64,000 bases of DNA. Origin: Streptomyces chartreusis NRRL 3882. GTDB taxonomy: Bacteria > Actinomycetota > Actinomycetes > Streptomycetales > Streptomycetaceae. The translations under genes and the position numbers were made by a program. Under the pieces are notes generated by a model that was not told the DNA's origin, did not search any database, and saw only the letters and a list, made by a program, of their open reading frames with translations. This document shows, piece after piece, positions 16,841 through 26,219 of the stretch (position 1 is its first letter; the number at the start of each line of letters is the position of its first letter). The stretch spans positions 2,232,001 through 2,296,000 of the forward strand of contig NZ_LT963352.1 in the NCBI RefSeq assembly GCF_900236475.1, written 5' to 3'.

Positions 16841-19027
16841 GTGAAGCAGGTTGTGCAGAACTACAAGAGCGGCGAGCTGGCGGTGCTCGACGTGCCGGTG
16901 CCGGGGTGCAAGCCGGGCGGTGTGCTGGTCCGCAGCGCCTTCTCGCTGATCTCCACCGGGACCGAGCTGATGAAGGTGTCCGAGGCCGGCATGTCGATGC
17001 TGGGCAAGGCCCGATCCCGACCGGACCAGGTGGCCAAGGTCATGCAGAGCGTGGCCACCAACGGGGTGCCCGCCACCTATCGCAAGGTGATGGGCAAGCT
17101 GGACTCCTACACGCCGCTGGGCTACTCGCTGTGCGGGGTGGTCGAGCAGGTCGGCGCCGGCATCGACGACGTGAAGGTCGGCGACCTGGTGGCCTGCGCC
17201 GGCAACGAGCACGCGTTGCACGCCGAGCTGAACTGGGTGCCGAAGAACCTCTACGCCCCGGTGCCGGACGGCCTCGCGCCGCGGCACGCGGCCTTCGGCA
17301 CCGTCGGCTCCATCGCGTTGCAGGGCGTCCGCCAGGGCGAGCCGCAGCTCGGCGAAGTGGCACTGGTCATCGGCCTCGGGCTGATCGGACAGCTGGTGGT
17401 ACAGCTCCTCGCCGCCTCGGGAGTCCGCGTCGTCGGCGCCGACCCCGACCCGGCACGCTGCGAACTCGCCGAGCGCCTGGGCGCCGCGGCCTGCGGCGAC
17501 CCCGCCTCCGCCGCCGTCGAGAACGCCGTCGCCGAACTCACCGACGGTCACGGCGTGGACCAGGTGTACCTGGCCGCCGGCGGCGGCAGCAACCAGCCCG
17601 TCGAGCTGGCCGCCAAGCTGGCCAGGGACCGCGGCCGGGTCGTCGACATCGGCAAGTGCCGCCTCGACCTGCCGTGGAACGCGTACTACGAGAAGGAACT
17701 CGACGTCCGCTTCTCCCGCAGTTACGGCCCCGGGCGCTACGACCCGTCGTACGAACTGGAGGGTCGCGACTACCCGATCGGCTACGTCCGCTGGACCGAG
17801 CGCCGCAACCTGGCCTGCTTCCTCGACCTCGCCGCCCGCGGCAAGGTCGACGTGGAGCCCCTGATCTCCCACGTCGCCGACTTCGACGACGCCGTCGAGA
17901 CCTACCAGCGTCTGAAGGACGGCGAGCTGAAGGCCATCACCGCGCTGTTCCGGTACCCCGGACAAGCGGGGGAAGCGGAGGCGAAGGCCCCTGCGGTGGC
18001 CGTGCCCGCTGTGTCCACCAAAGGCCTGAAGCCGAGCCCGGCCCGCGCCGCCAGGACGCCGGTGAAGCTGGCGTTCGTCGGCGCCGGGAACTACGCGACG
18101 TCGATGCTCCTGCCGCACCTGGCACAGCGCGACGGCGTCGAGCTGTCGACCGTCGTCACCACGACCGCGCTGTCCGCCGCCAACGCCCAGCGCAAGTTCG
18201 GCTTCGCCGAGGCGACCACCGACCTCGACGCCGTACTCGGCGACAAGGCCATCGACGCGGTGTTCGTGGTCACCCGCCACAGCTCGCACGCCGAACTGAC
18301 CCGCAAGGCGCTGCTGGCCGGCAAGACGGTGTTCGTGGAGAAGCCGTTGGCGCTCACCGAGGACGAGCTGGCCGGTGTGCTCGCGGCGGTGGAGGAGTCG
18401 GGCAACGACCGGCTGCAGGTGGGCTTCAACCGCCGGTTCGCGCCACTGCTGCAGGAGGCCAGGAAGCGGTTCGGCGCCCGGACCGGTCCGGCGAGCCTGC
18501 GCTACCTCGTCAACGCGGGCCGGCTGCAACACGGCAGCTGGTACCTCCAGCAGGGCACCGAGGGCTCGCGGTTCGCCGGTGAGGGCGGACACTTCATCGA
18601 CACGGCGAGCTGGCTGCTCGACGCCGACCCGGTGTCGGTGTACGCGACCGCCACGTCCGGCAACGAGGACCTGCAGGTCGTGCTGCGCTACCCGGACGGG
18701 TCCACCGCCACCATCAGCTACGTCACCACCGGCCCGGCCGGCCTCCCCAAGGAGACGCTGGACCTGGTCGCGGACGGCAAGGCGCTGCGGCTCGACGACT
18801 TCGTCCGCGCCTCGGTGTACGACCGCAAGCGGTGGGTCAGCTCGCGGCTGCCCAAGGCCCGGGACAAGGGCCAGAACGCCGAACTGGCCGCGTTCGTCAA
18901 GGCCGTACGGACCGGCGGGCCGATGCCGGTGCCGCTTCAGTCACTGGTCGCCACCACGGCCGCCACCCTCGCCGTGCAGGCCGGCCTGGCCGGCGGTGCG
19001 CCGGTGACGTTGGCGAGGCCCCGATGA
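16841..19027 (+). CDS. Bi-domain oxidoreductase: zinc-ADH-like domain fused to Gfo/Idh/MocA domain
   Basis: A 728-aa fusion. Residues 1-370 are an MDR (alcohol-dehydrogenase-like) domain with a Rossmann core near VIGLGLIGQLV (about 176). Residues 405-728 are a Gfo/Idh/MocA oxidoreductase with FVGAGNYATSM near 411 and the dinucleotide/active-site motif EKPLALT near 499. A proline- and alanine-rich linker joins them. The same fusion is well known next to AsnB-like and heparinase-like genes in Gram-negative surface-polysaccharide loci, but its exact reaction is not established to my knowledge. GTG 16841 follows GAGGAG. The stop overlaps the heparinase-like gene. Confidence 0.83.
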   Translation: MKQVVQNYKSGELAVLDVPVPGCKPGGVLVRSAFSLISTGTELMKVSEAGMSMLGKARSRPDQVAKVMQSVATNGVPATYRKVMGKLDSYTPLGYSLCGVVEQVGAGIDDVKVGDLVACAGNEHALHAELNWVPKNLYAPVPDGLAPRHAAFGTVGSIALQGVRQGEPQLGEVALVIGLGLIGQLVVQLLAASGVRVVGADPDPARCELAERLGAAACGDPASAAVENAVAELTDGHGVDQVYLAAGGGSNQPVELAAKLARDRGRVVDIGKCRLDLPWNAYYEKELDVRFSRSYGPGRYDPSYELEGRDYPIGYVRWTERRNLACFLDLAARGKVDVEPLISHVADFDDAVETYQRLKDGELKAITALFRYPGQAGEAEAKAPAVAVPAVSTKGLKPSPARAARTPVKLAFVGAGNYATSMLLPHLAQRDGVELSTVVTTTALSAANAQRKFGFAEATTDLDAVLGDKAIDAVFVVTRHSSHAELTRKALLAGKTVFVEKPLALTEDELAGVLAAVEESGNDRLQVGFNRRFAPLLQEARKRFGARTGPASLRYLVNAGRLQHGSWYLQQGTEGSRFAGEGGHFIDTASWLLDADPVSVYATATSGNEDLQVVLRYPDGSTATISYVTTGPAGLPKETLDLVADGKALRLDDFVRASVYDRKRWVSSRLPKARDKGQNAELAAFVKAVRTGGPMPVPLQSLVATTAATLAVQAGLAGGAPVTLARPR

Positions 19028-20967
19028 CCATGAGCGCGGGCTGGTACCTGCGGCGGCTGTCCCGGATGGGACCGCAGGAGGTCGCGGGCCGGGTGGGGGA
19101 CGCGGTGCGCAGGCGGCGGTGGCGCTCGGCGCGGCCCGACTGCCCGAGCGTGACCGGCGCCCGGTTCACCGCCGTGCTGCCCGCCGGGACGATCGCCGCG
19201 GTGCCACCGGACGCCGCGAAGCGTCTCATCGCCGAAGCGGACCGGCTGATGGCGGGGCACGCCGAGTACTTCGGCGTGGTCCGCGACGACCTGACCGACC
19301 CGGACTGGTGGTGCGACCCGAAGACCGGGCGCCGGGCCCCGGCGGGTTACGCCTTCGACGTGCCGTACCGGAACGAGGACGCGGTCGGGGACATCAAGCA
19401 GATCTGGGAGCTGTCCCGGCACCAGTACCTCACCGTGCTCGCCGCCGCCTACGCGGTCACGGGGAACGAGCGGTACGCCGAGCGCGTGGCCGAGCACCTG
19501 CGGTCGTGGTGGGCGGCCAACCCACCGCTGCGCGGCGTGCACTGGATCAGCGGCATCGAGCTGGGCATCCGGCTGCTGTCGTGGGTGTGGATCCGCAGGC
19601 TGCTCGACGGCTGGCCGGGCGCGGCCGGGCTGTTCGAGGACAACCCGGTGGCGCTGAAGCAGATCTGGCACCACCAGCGCTGGCTGGCTGCCTTCCCCAG
19701 CAGGGGGTCCTCGGCGAACAACCACGTCATCGCCGAGGCCGCCGGGCAACTCGCGGCGGCCTGCGCGTTCGGGTGGTTCCCCTCCTCGGCGCGTTGGCGG
19801 ACCGGAGCGCTGCGGTCCCTCGAGCGGCACCTGCGCGGCAACACCTTCCTGTCCGGCCTCAACCGCGAGCTGGCCTCCGAGTACCACGGCCTCGTGCTGG
19901 AGCTCGGCCTGGCCGCGGTGGCCGAGGCGGATGCCGCGGGCGTGCCGGTCCCCCCGTCGATCCGGCTGGTGCTGCTGCGGATGACCGACGCGCTCGCGGC
20001 GATCGTGGACAGCCGGCTCCGGCCGCCGCGCCAGGGGGACGCGGACGACGGACACGGGCTGGTCGTGGACGGCGAGGGCACCGACCGCTGGGCCTCGCTG
20101 CTCAGCACCGGGGAGGCGGTGTTCGGCCGGCTCGCCTGGTGGCCGGCGGTGACCGGCACCGATGTGCGCACCCCGCTGCTGGCCGCGCTCATCAAGCCCA
20201 CTGAACCGTCCGTGTCCCGCCCGGCAAGCCGACCGGCCCACTTCGCCGACGCGGGCATGACCATCCTGCGCGGTCCGGAGGGGATCTGGTGCCGCTGCGA
20301 CGGCGGTCCGCACGGTTTCCTGTCCATCGCCGCGCATGCTCACGCGGACGCGCTGTCCGTGGAGGTCCGGCACGACGGGATCGACGTGCTCGCCGACCCG
20401 GGGACGTTCTGCTACCACGGGCAGCCGGAGTGGCGGCAGTACTTCCGCTCGACCCTCGGCCACAACACCCTGCAGCTGGACGGCGGTGACCAGTCCGTCT
20501 CCGGTGGGCCGTTCCTGTGGACGCGGCACGCCAAGAGCCGCGTCCTGGTCGCGGACACATCCGGCGAGGGGGTGGCCCGCTGGTGTGCCGAGCACGACGG
20601 TTATCAGCCCTCCGTGCACCGCCGCCGGGTGGAGCTGACGGCCGCGAGCCGGGAGCTGAGGGTGGTCGACGAGGTGCGCGGACCGCGCCGGGCCGTGCAA
20701 CTGGCGTTCCACCTGGGCCCGGCGATCACCGCGGACCTCGTGGGAAACCGGGCCGTGCTCACCTGGACCCGGGACGGCGAGGACCGCTCCGCGGTGCTCG
20801 ACCTGCCCGGGCAGCTGAACTGGCGGGCGCATCGCGGCGAGAGTGACCCGCCGCTGGGCTGGTACTCCGCCGGCTTCGGCCGCAAGGAACCCACCACCAC
20901 GCTGGTCGGCACCGGCTTCGCCGGCGGCGTGGAGGGCTTCACCACCGTACTCAGGTTCGGCGGCTAG
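19024..20967 (+). CDS. Heparinase II/III-like polysaccharide lyase family protein
   Basis: A 647-aa protein with an N-terminal alpha/alpha toroid and a C-terminal beta-sandwich (Hepar_II_III). Candidate active-site stretches are SSANNHV (about 231-237), AHAHADALSVEV (about 436-447) and YHGQPEWRQY (about 464). These supply the Asn/His/Tyr typical of lyases acting on uronic-acid glycans. No signal peptide or membrane anchor is visible, so it is probably cytoplasmic, as with homologues in capsule loci where the role is unclear. The ATG at 19024 overlaps the previous stop; a second ATG lies two codons in. The open frame extends further upstream, but that part has no homology-like content. Confidence 0.8.
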   Translation: MTMSAGWYLRRLSRMGPQEVAGRVGDAVRRRRWRSARPDCPSVTGARFTAVLPAGTIAAVPPDAAKRLIAEADRLMAGHAEYFGVVRDDLTDPDWWCDPKTGRRAPAGYAFDVPYRNEDAVGDIKQIWELSRHQYLTVLAAAYAVTGNERYAERVAEHLRSWWAANPPLRGVHWISGIELGIRLLSWVWIRRLLDGWPGAAGLFEDNPVALKQIWHHQRWLAAFPSRGSSANNHVIAEAAGQLAAACAFGWFPSSARWRTGALRSLERHLRGNTFLSGLNRELASEYHGLVLELGLAAVAEADAAGVPVPPSIRLVLLRMTDALAAIVDSRLRPPRQGDADDGHGLVVDGEGTDRWASLLSTGEAVFGRLAWWPAVTGTDVRTPLLAALIKPTEPSVSRPASRPAHFADAGMTILRGPEGIWCRCDGGPHGFLSIAAHAHADALSVEVRHDGIDVLADPGTFCYHGQPEWRQYFRSTLGHNTLQLDGGDQSVSGGPFLWTRHAKSRVLVADTSGEGVARWCAEHDGYQPSVHRRRVELTAASRELRVVDEVRGPRRAVQLAFHLGPAITADLVGNRAVLTWTRDGEDRSAVLDLPGQLNWRAHRGESDPPLGWYSAGFGRKEPTTTLVGTGFAGGVEGFTTVLRFGG

Positions 20968-20975
20968 GGGGGCGC

Positions 20976-22499
20976 GTGGGGAGCAAGAGACGGCACTGGG
21001 CGTCGGCGGCGGCACCGCTCGCGCTGGCCCTGCTGGCGGCGACCGGCTGTGAGGGTACGACGGACGCCCAGGCAAGGCCGACCGCCGCGCCGTCGTCACC
21101 GCCTGTGGCCCGGGTGTGCGCCAAGCCCGCGGCCGGGCCGGCGAAGGCGCCGGCGGGCGCGGTGACCGTCGACCCCGCGGTGACCGGTGACCTGGCTGCC
21201 AAGACCAAGAGCAATCCCCCGAACACCACGTTCTGGCTTCGACCGGGCAAGCACAGGCTCGACCCGGACCGCTACGCCCAGGTCATCCCCAAGGAGGGGA
21301 ACAGCTACCTCGGCGCGCCGGGTGCGGTGCTCGACGGCGGCAAGAAGAACCAGTACGCGTTCGGCGGCGCCGCCAGCGACGTCACCATCCGCTACCTGAC
21401 CGTGCAGCGTTTCGTCGCGCCGCACAACGAGGGCGTGGTCAACCATGACTCGGCCGACGGGTGGGTGATCGAGCACGCGACGATCCAGAACAACTCCGGC
21501 GCCGGACTGATGGCCGGTGCCCGCCAGCGGGTCCGTGCCAGCTGTCTGCGCGGCAACGGTCAGTACGGCATGAACGCGTACAAGGCCACAGGCCGTATCA
21601 GCGACCTGGTGGTCGAAGGCAACGAGATCGTCGGCAACAACACCGGCGACTGGGAGCGACGGCGGAAGGGCTGCGGCTGCACGGGAGGCATCAAGTTCTG
21701 GGCGGTCGACGGCGCCGACGTACGCGGCAACTGGGTGCACGACAACCGCGGAACCGGGTTGTGGGCGGACACCAACAACAACGACTTCCGCATCGAGGAC
21801 AACGTGCTCGATGCCAACGACGGTGCCGCGCTGATCTACGAGACGAGCTACAACGCGGTCATCCGGAAGAACACGATCCGGCGGAACAACTGGGTCGAGG
21901 GCCGCAAGGCGGCCGACCGCGGCGACACCTTCCCGTTCGCGACCGTCTACCTGTCCGAGTCCGGCGGCGAACCACGGATCCGAGCCCGCACGGACAAGAT
22001 CGAGATCTACCGGAACGTGCTGGAGAACAACTGGTCCGGGATCACCCTGTGGGAAAACGCCGACCGGTTCTGCAACAGCCCGGCCAACACCTCGTCCGGT
22101 GACTGCACGTTGCTGGTGAAGGACACCGAGCGCTGCGCGCAGCCGGCGATCGCCACCGCACCGCTCTACGCCGACTGCCGGTGGAAGACCCAGCGGGTGG
22201 ACATCCACGGCAACCGCTTCGTGCTGGACAAGTCCGTCGTCGACTGCACGGTGAAGTGCGACCGCATGGCGGTGCTGGCCAACTACGGCACTTATCCGGA
22301 CTGGTCGCCCTACCAGGGCGAGCGCGTGGCCGAGGCGATCACCGGCCGGCAGCACAACCGCTGGCACGACAACGTCTACGTCGGACCGTGGACCTTCGTC
22401 GCCCACGACCCGAGCCGGACACTCGACCCCGGCCAGTGGCAGAGCGCGCCGTACCAGCAGGACGCGGGCAGCACGTTCCGCGCACGGGACGGTGGTTGA
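20976..22499 (+). CDS. Exported lipoprotein with right-handed parallel beta-helix (epimerase/lyase fold)
   Basis: A 507-aa surface protein. The N-terminal signal leads to a lipobox-like ATGC with Cys25, then a Pro/Ser-rich linker. The body consists of repeated short strands with Asn ladders (IRYLTVQRF, WVIEHATIQNN, LVVEGNEIVGNN, FRIEDNVLDAND), the NosD/Beta_helix pattern shared by pectate lyases and the alginate epimerase AlgG. Cysteine pairs (KGCGCTGG, DCTVKC) suggest disulfides. It may modify or bind the exported polymer. No single catalytic signature is clear enough to choose epimerase, lyase or acetylation helper. GTG 20976 is the start. Confidence 0.75.
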   Translation: MGSKRRHWASAAAPLALALLAATGCEGTTDAQARPTAAPSSPPVARVCAKPAAGPAKAPAGAVTVDPAVTGDLAAKTKSNPPNTTFWLRPGKHRLDPDRYAQVIPKEGNSYLGAPGAVLDGGKKNQYAFGGAASDVTIRYLTVQRFVAPHNEGVVNHDSADGWVIEHATIQNNSGAGLMAGARQRVRASCLRGNGQYGMNAYKATGRISDLVVEGNEIVGNNTGDWERRRKGCGCTGGIKFWAVDGADVRGNWVHDNRGTGLWADTNNNDFRIEDNVLDANDGAALIYETSYNAVIRKNTIRRNNWVEGRKAADRGDTFPFATVYLSESGGEPRIRARTDKIEIYRNVLENNWSGITLWENADRFCNSPANTSSGDCTLLVKDTERCAQPAIATAPLYADCRWKTQRVDIHGNRFVLDKSVVDCTVKCDRMAVLANYGTYPDWSPYQGERVAEAITGRQHNRWHDNVYVGPWTFVAHDPSRTLDPGQWQSAPYQQDAGSTFRARDGG

Positions 22500-22500
22500 G

Positions 22501-23748
22501 ATGGGGACGGACCACACGCCGAAGATCGTCGGGACGGTGTGGGGGCTGCTGGTCCTCAACACGCTCGGCTCCGCCGGGGCGAAGACCATCGTCCCGCTGC
22601 CCCGCTCCCTCATCCAGATGGTCACCATGGGCGCGCTGGTCGCCGCGTTCGCGCTGGCGCTCGCGGTCAATCTCCGGCTGCGCATCCGGGCCAGCGCCTA
22701 TGTGCTCCTGCTCACCCTGCTGCTGGTGCCGAGCGTGATCTCCAGCGCGGATCTGGAGTCGGGGTTCGGCGCGCTGTTCCGCTGCGCCCGGCTGGCTCTC
22801 TTCGTCGGCACGCTGTGGCTGCTCAGCCGCTGGTGGGACGGCGGCCCGACGTTCGTCAGGCATCACATCCGGATGTACTTCGTGGTCCTCGGGTCGGTGG
22901 CCGCCGGCCTGGTCATCTCACCGGGGGCGGCCATGCCCGAGCTCTACGGCGGGCGGCTGGTCGGCGCGTTGTGGCCGCTCACCCCGCCGCAGATCGGGCA
23001 GTACGCCGCGGTGATCACCGGGCTCACCGTGCTGCTCGTACTGGGCCGCCGGACCGACAGGGCCAGTGCGGCGCTGGTCATCGTGCCGGCACTCGTCCTG
23101 CTCGCGCTGACCCATACCCGGACGGCCACGCTCGGCCTGCTCATCGGGCTGGCGTTGGCGATCGGCTCGCTCGTCCTGACCAGCGCCGCCGCCCGCCGCT
23201 TCTTCGCCTGGGCGGTGGTGTGCGCCACGGTGGCCGCGGTGGCGTTCAGCTCCGCGCTGCGGGCGTGGTTCCTGCGCGGGCAGAGCCAGGAGAACTTCTC
23301 CAACCTCACCGGCCGGGCCAAGGTCTGGCACGCCCTGCTGGCAGCACCCCGGACGACCTCGGAGCACCTGTTCGGCGCGGGCCTGGGCGACAAGTCGTTC
23401 GGCGGGCTGCCGATCGACAACAGCTGGCTGGCCGTCTACCAGGAGCAGGGCATGATCGGCGTCGCCCTGGTGGCGGCGATCATCATCGTGCTGGGCGGCG
23501 TCGCGCTGCTGCGGCCACCGTCGCTGTCGAGGGCCTGCGCGATCTTCCTGATCAGCTACTGCGCGATCGCGTCGTACACCGAGGCCGGTCTCGGCGACGC
23601 CTCGCCGTATCTGCTGCATCTGGCCGTGGCCGCCTCGCTGCTGGCGGCACCTGCCACGGCCACTCCCCCCGCGGCGAACGACGGCTCGACGCCCGACGTC
23701 CCTCGACAACGCAGCCCGCGATGGGCCCGAAGACCGGAGGCGACCTGA
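22501..23748 (+). CDS. O-antigen ligase/Wzy-like polysaccharide polymerase
   Basis: A 415-aa membrane protein with about ten to eleven hydrophobic segments and a larger extracytoplasmic loop between residues about 255 and 310 (GRAKVWHALL, FGAGLGDKSFGG, DNSWLAVYQEQG), the Wzy_C/O-antigen ligase arrangement. It should join lipid-linked repeat units outside the membrane. ATG 22501 follows GGTGG and starts just after the lipoprotein stop; GTG 22492, three codons earlier and overlapping that stop, is the alternative. The C-terminal 45 residues are a polar tail. Confidence 0.8.
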   Translation: MGTDHTPKIVGTVWGLLVLNTLGSAGAKTIVPLPRSLIQMVTMGALVAAFALALAVNLRLRIRASAYVLLLTLLLVPSVISSADLESGFGALFRCARLALFVGTLWLLSRWWDGGPTFVRHHIRMYFVVLGSVAAGLVISPGAAMPELYGGRLVGALWPLTPPQIGQYAAVITGLTVLLVLGRRTDRASAALVIVPALVLLALTHTRTATLGLLIGLALAIGSLVLTSAAARRFFAWAVVCATVAAVAFSSALRAWFLRGQSQENFSNLTGRAKVWHALLAAPRTTSEHLFGAGLGDKSFGGLPIDNSWLAVYQEQGMIGVALVAAIIIVLGGVALLRPPSLSRACAIFLISYCAIASYTEAGLGDASPYLLHLAVAASLLAAPATATPPAANDGSTPDVPRQRSPRWARRPEAT

Positions 23749-23750
23749 GC

Positions 23751-24974
23751 ATGCACGTCCTCGTGGTGCACAACCGCTACGCCTCGGCGCAGCCGAGCGG
23801 GGAGAACAAGGTCGTCGACCAGGAGGTGGCGCTGCTGCGCGAGGCCGGCCACCGGGTCGAGGTGTTCGAGCGGCGCAGCGACGACATCGCCGCCCGGTCC
23901 CTGCTCGGCAAGGTCGCGGTGCCGCTCCTCGTGCCCTGGAACCCGGCGGTCCGCACGGAACTCGCCGCCCGGCTGCGCGCCGAGCGGCCGGACGTGGTGC
24001 ACGTCCACAACGTCTTCCCGCTCCTGTCGCCGGCGGTGCTCGCCGCCTGTGCCGACGCCGGTGTGCCCGCCGTCGCCACGCTGCACAACTACACCCAGGT
24101 CTGCCCGCCCGGCACGCTGCAGCGGGACGGCCGGCCGTGCACCGAGTGCGTCGGATCCACGGTGCCGGTGCCCGCCGTACGGCACGGCTGCTACCGCAAC
24201 TCCCGCCTCGCGACGGTGCCGCTCGCGGTCAGCCTGTCGGTCAACCGGCGGCGGTGGTGGTCCGGCGTGGAGCGGTTCTTCTGCATCTCCGCGGCGCAGC
24301 GCGACGTCCTGGTGCGGGCCGGCATGCCGGCCGAGCGGCTGGTCGTGAAGCACAACTTCGTGCCCGACCCGGACGACCGCCGAGCGGGCGGCGGCGAGCA
24401 TCTGCTCTGTCTCGGCCGGCTCGCGGAGGCCAAGGGCGTGCGGCTGCTCATGGCCGCGTGGGACGAGCTCGCGGCGAGCGGCGGTCTGGGCGTGCCGCTC
24501 CTGATCGCCGGCACGGGGCCGCTGGAGCCGGAGGTGACGGCCTGGGCGGCCGGCCGGGACGACGTGCGCTACGTCGGCCTGCTGGACACGGCGGAGTGCC
24601 GGAAGGCCATCGCACGGTCGGTCGCCGTGGTGGCCCCCTCGACGTGGCTGGAGGCGTTCGGCCTGGTGGTCGTGGAGGCGATGGCGGCGGGGGTCCCGGT
24701 CGTCGCCGCCGGCCACGGCGCCTTCGTCGAACTCGTCGAGGACGGGGTCACCGGGCTGCTGCACCGGCCGGGCGAGTCCGCCTCGCTCGCGTCCTGCATA
24801 CGCCGGATCGCGGCCGAGCCGGACGCCAACCGGGAGATGGGCCAGGCGGCCCGGCGCCGTTACGAACAGGGTTTCAGCCCGGCGGTCGGCCTCGACCGCC
24901 TGGTTGACGAGTACCGCACCGCGATCGCGGGTCGGTCGGAAGCAACGGGGGACCGAATCAATGGGGGGCAGTAA
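23751..24974 (+). CDS. Glycosyltransferase family 4
   Basis: A 407-aa GT-B enzyme. The N-terminal donor/acceptor fold begins MHVLVVHNRY, then QPSGENKVVDQE. A Cys-containing stretch (QVCPPG, CTECVG) is typical of this subgroup. The C-terminal Glycos_transf_1 domain has LGRLAEAKG and the EX7E motif EAFGLVVVE near residue 300. It presumably adds a repeat-unit sugar. The same frame is open far upstream, but ATG 23751 begins at the conserved N-terminus, 2 bp after the polymerase stop. It ends directly against the methyltransferase start. Confidence 0.85.
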   Translation: MHVLVVHNRYASAQPSGENKVVDQEVALLREAGHRVEVFERRSDDIAARSLLGKVAVPLLVPWNPAVRTELAARLRAERPDVVHVHNVFPLLSPAVLAACADAGVPAVATLHNYTQVCPPGTLQRDGRPCTECVGSTVPVPAVRHGCYRNSRLATVPLAVSLSVNRRRWWSGVERFFCISAAQRDVLVRAGMPAERLVVKHNFVPDPDDRRAGGGEHLLCLGRLAEAKGVRLLMAAWDELAASGGLGVPLLIAGTGPLEPEVTAWAAGRDDVRYVGLLDTAECRKAIARSVAVVAPSTWLEAFGLVVVEAMAAGVPVVAAGHGAFVELVEDGVTGLLHRPGESASLASCIRRIAAEPDANREMGQAARRRYEQGFSPAVGLDRLVDEYRTAIAGRSEATGDRINGGQ

Positions 24975-26219
24975 ATGACACGATGCCGACTCTGCGGCTC
25001 GGCGACGCTGGCGAGCGTCGTCGATCTGGGGGCGACCCCGCCATGTGAGAGCTTTCTCGCCGCGGACCAACTGGACGAGCCGGAGCCCGCGTACCCGCTG
25101 CACCTGCGGGTCTGCACCGACTGCTGGCTGGCGCAGATCCCGCCGCTGATCACGCCGGAGGAGACGTTCAAGGAGTACGCCTACTTCTCCTCGTACTCGA
25201 CCTCCTGGGTGGAGCACGCGCGCACGTTCGTCGCCGACGCCGTACAGCGGGTGGGACTCGGCGCCGATGGCTCCGACGCCTTCGTGGTCGAGGTCGCGAG
25301 CAACGACGGGTACCTGCTGAAGCACGTGGTGGACCGGGGGATCCGCTGCCTGGGCATCGAGCCGTCGGTGAACGTCGGCGCGGCGGCGCGGGAGGCGGGT
25401 GTGCCCACGCTCACGGAGTTCCTGAGCCCGGAGACCGGCTCGGCCGTGCGCGCCGAACACGGCCCGGCCGACCTGGTCGTGGCCAACAACGTGTACGCGC
25501 ACATCCCCGACGTGGTCGGGTTCACCCAGGGGCTGCGCGCCCTGGTCGCCGACGACGGCTGGGTCTCCATCGAGGTGCAGCACCTGCTGACCCTGATCGA
25601 GGAAAACCAGTACGACACGATCTACCACGAGCACTTCCAGTACTACACGGTCGCGTCCGCGATCCGGGCCCTGGCGAGCGGCGGCCTCGCGCTCGTGGAC
25701 GTCGAGCTGCTGCCCACGCACGGCGGCTCCATCCGGCTGTGGGCCCGGCCGGCCGAGGTGGCCGGCGAGCCGAGCCGGCGCGTCGCCGACGTGCTGGACC
25801 GGGAGAAGGCCGCCGGGCTGCAGGAGCTGTCCGGGTACGCCGAGTTCTCCGCGCGGGTGGCAAAGGTGCGCCGGGACCTGCTCCGGTTCCTCGTCGAGGC
25901 CGCCGAGCGCGGCGAGACGGTCGTCGGCTACGGCGCCCCGGGCAAGGGCAACACCCTCCTCAACCACTGCGGCATCCGGCCCGACCTGCTCGCGTACACG
26001 GTCGACCGCAATCCGTACAAGCACGGCAGGTTCACCCCGGGCACCCGCATCCCGATCCTGCCGCCGGAGCAGATAGCCGCCGACAAGCCGGACTACGTCC
26101 TCGTCCTCCCGTGGAACCTGCGGGCCGAGCTGACCGAGCAGCTCTCCTTCGTGCACGAGTGGGGCGGCCGCCTGGTCTTTCCCATCCCGGAACTGAGCAT
26201 TGTCGAGGTCAAGCGATGA
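24975..26219 (+). CDS. NDP-sugar C-methyltransferase (three-domain, TylC3/NovU type)
   Basis: A 414-aa SAM-dependent methyltransferase. The N-terminal zinc domain shows Cys4, Cys7, Cys47 and Cys50. The central Rossmann methyltransferase has VVEVASNDGYLLKHVV, and YHEHFQYYT is the conserved active-site stretch. The C-terminal C-methyltransferase domain includes GYGAPGKGNT and LPWNLRAE. Known members add a methyl to a carbon of an NDP-keto-sugar, making branched deoxysugars. It opens the tailoring group (methyltransferase, nucleotidyltransferase, deacetylase, SDR, DUF4910), with each stop overlapping or nearly touching the next start. Confidence 0.85.
   Translation: MTRCRLCGSATLASVVDLGATPPCESFLAADQLDEPEPAYPLHLRVCTDCWLAQIPPLITPEETFKEYAYFSSYSTSWVEHARTFVADAVQRVGLGADGSDAFVVEVASNDGYLLKHVVDRGIRCLGIEPSVNVGAAAREAGVPTLTEFLSPETGSAVRAEHGPADLVVANNVYAHIPDVVGFTQGLRALVADDGWVSIEVQHLLTLIEENQYDTIYHEHFQYYTVASAIRALASGGLALVDVELLPTHGGSIRLWARPAEVAGEPSRRVADVLDREKAAGLQELSGYAEFSARVAKVRRDLLRFLVEAAERGETVVGYGAPGKGNTLLNHCGIRPDLLAYTVDRNPYKHGRFTPGTRIPILPPEQIAADKPDYVLVLPWNLRAELTEQLSFVHEWGGRLVFPIPELSIVEVKR

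Noticed and set aside
16640-18592. 650-codon minus-strand frame opposite the bi-domain oxidoreductase
   Set aside because: Long only because of extreme GC bias. It would interrupt the coupled operon and encodes no recognisable domain.
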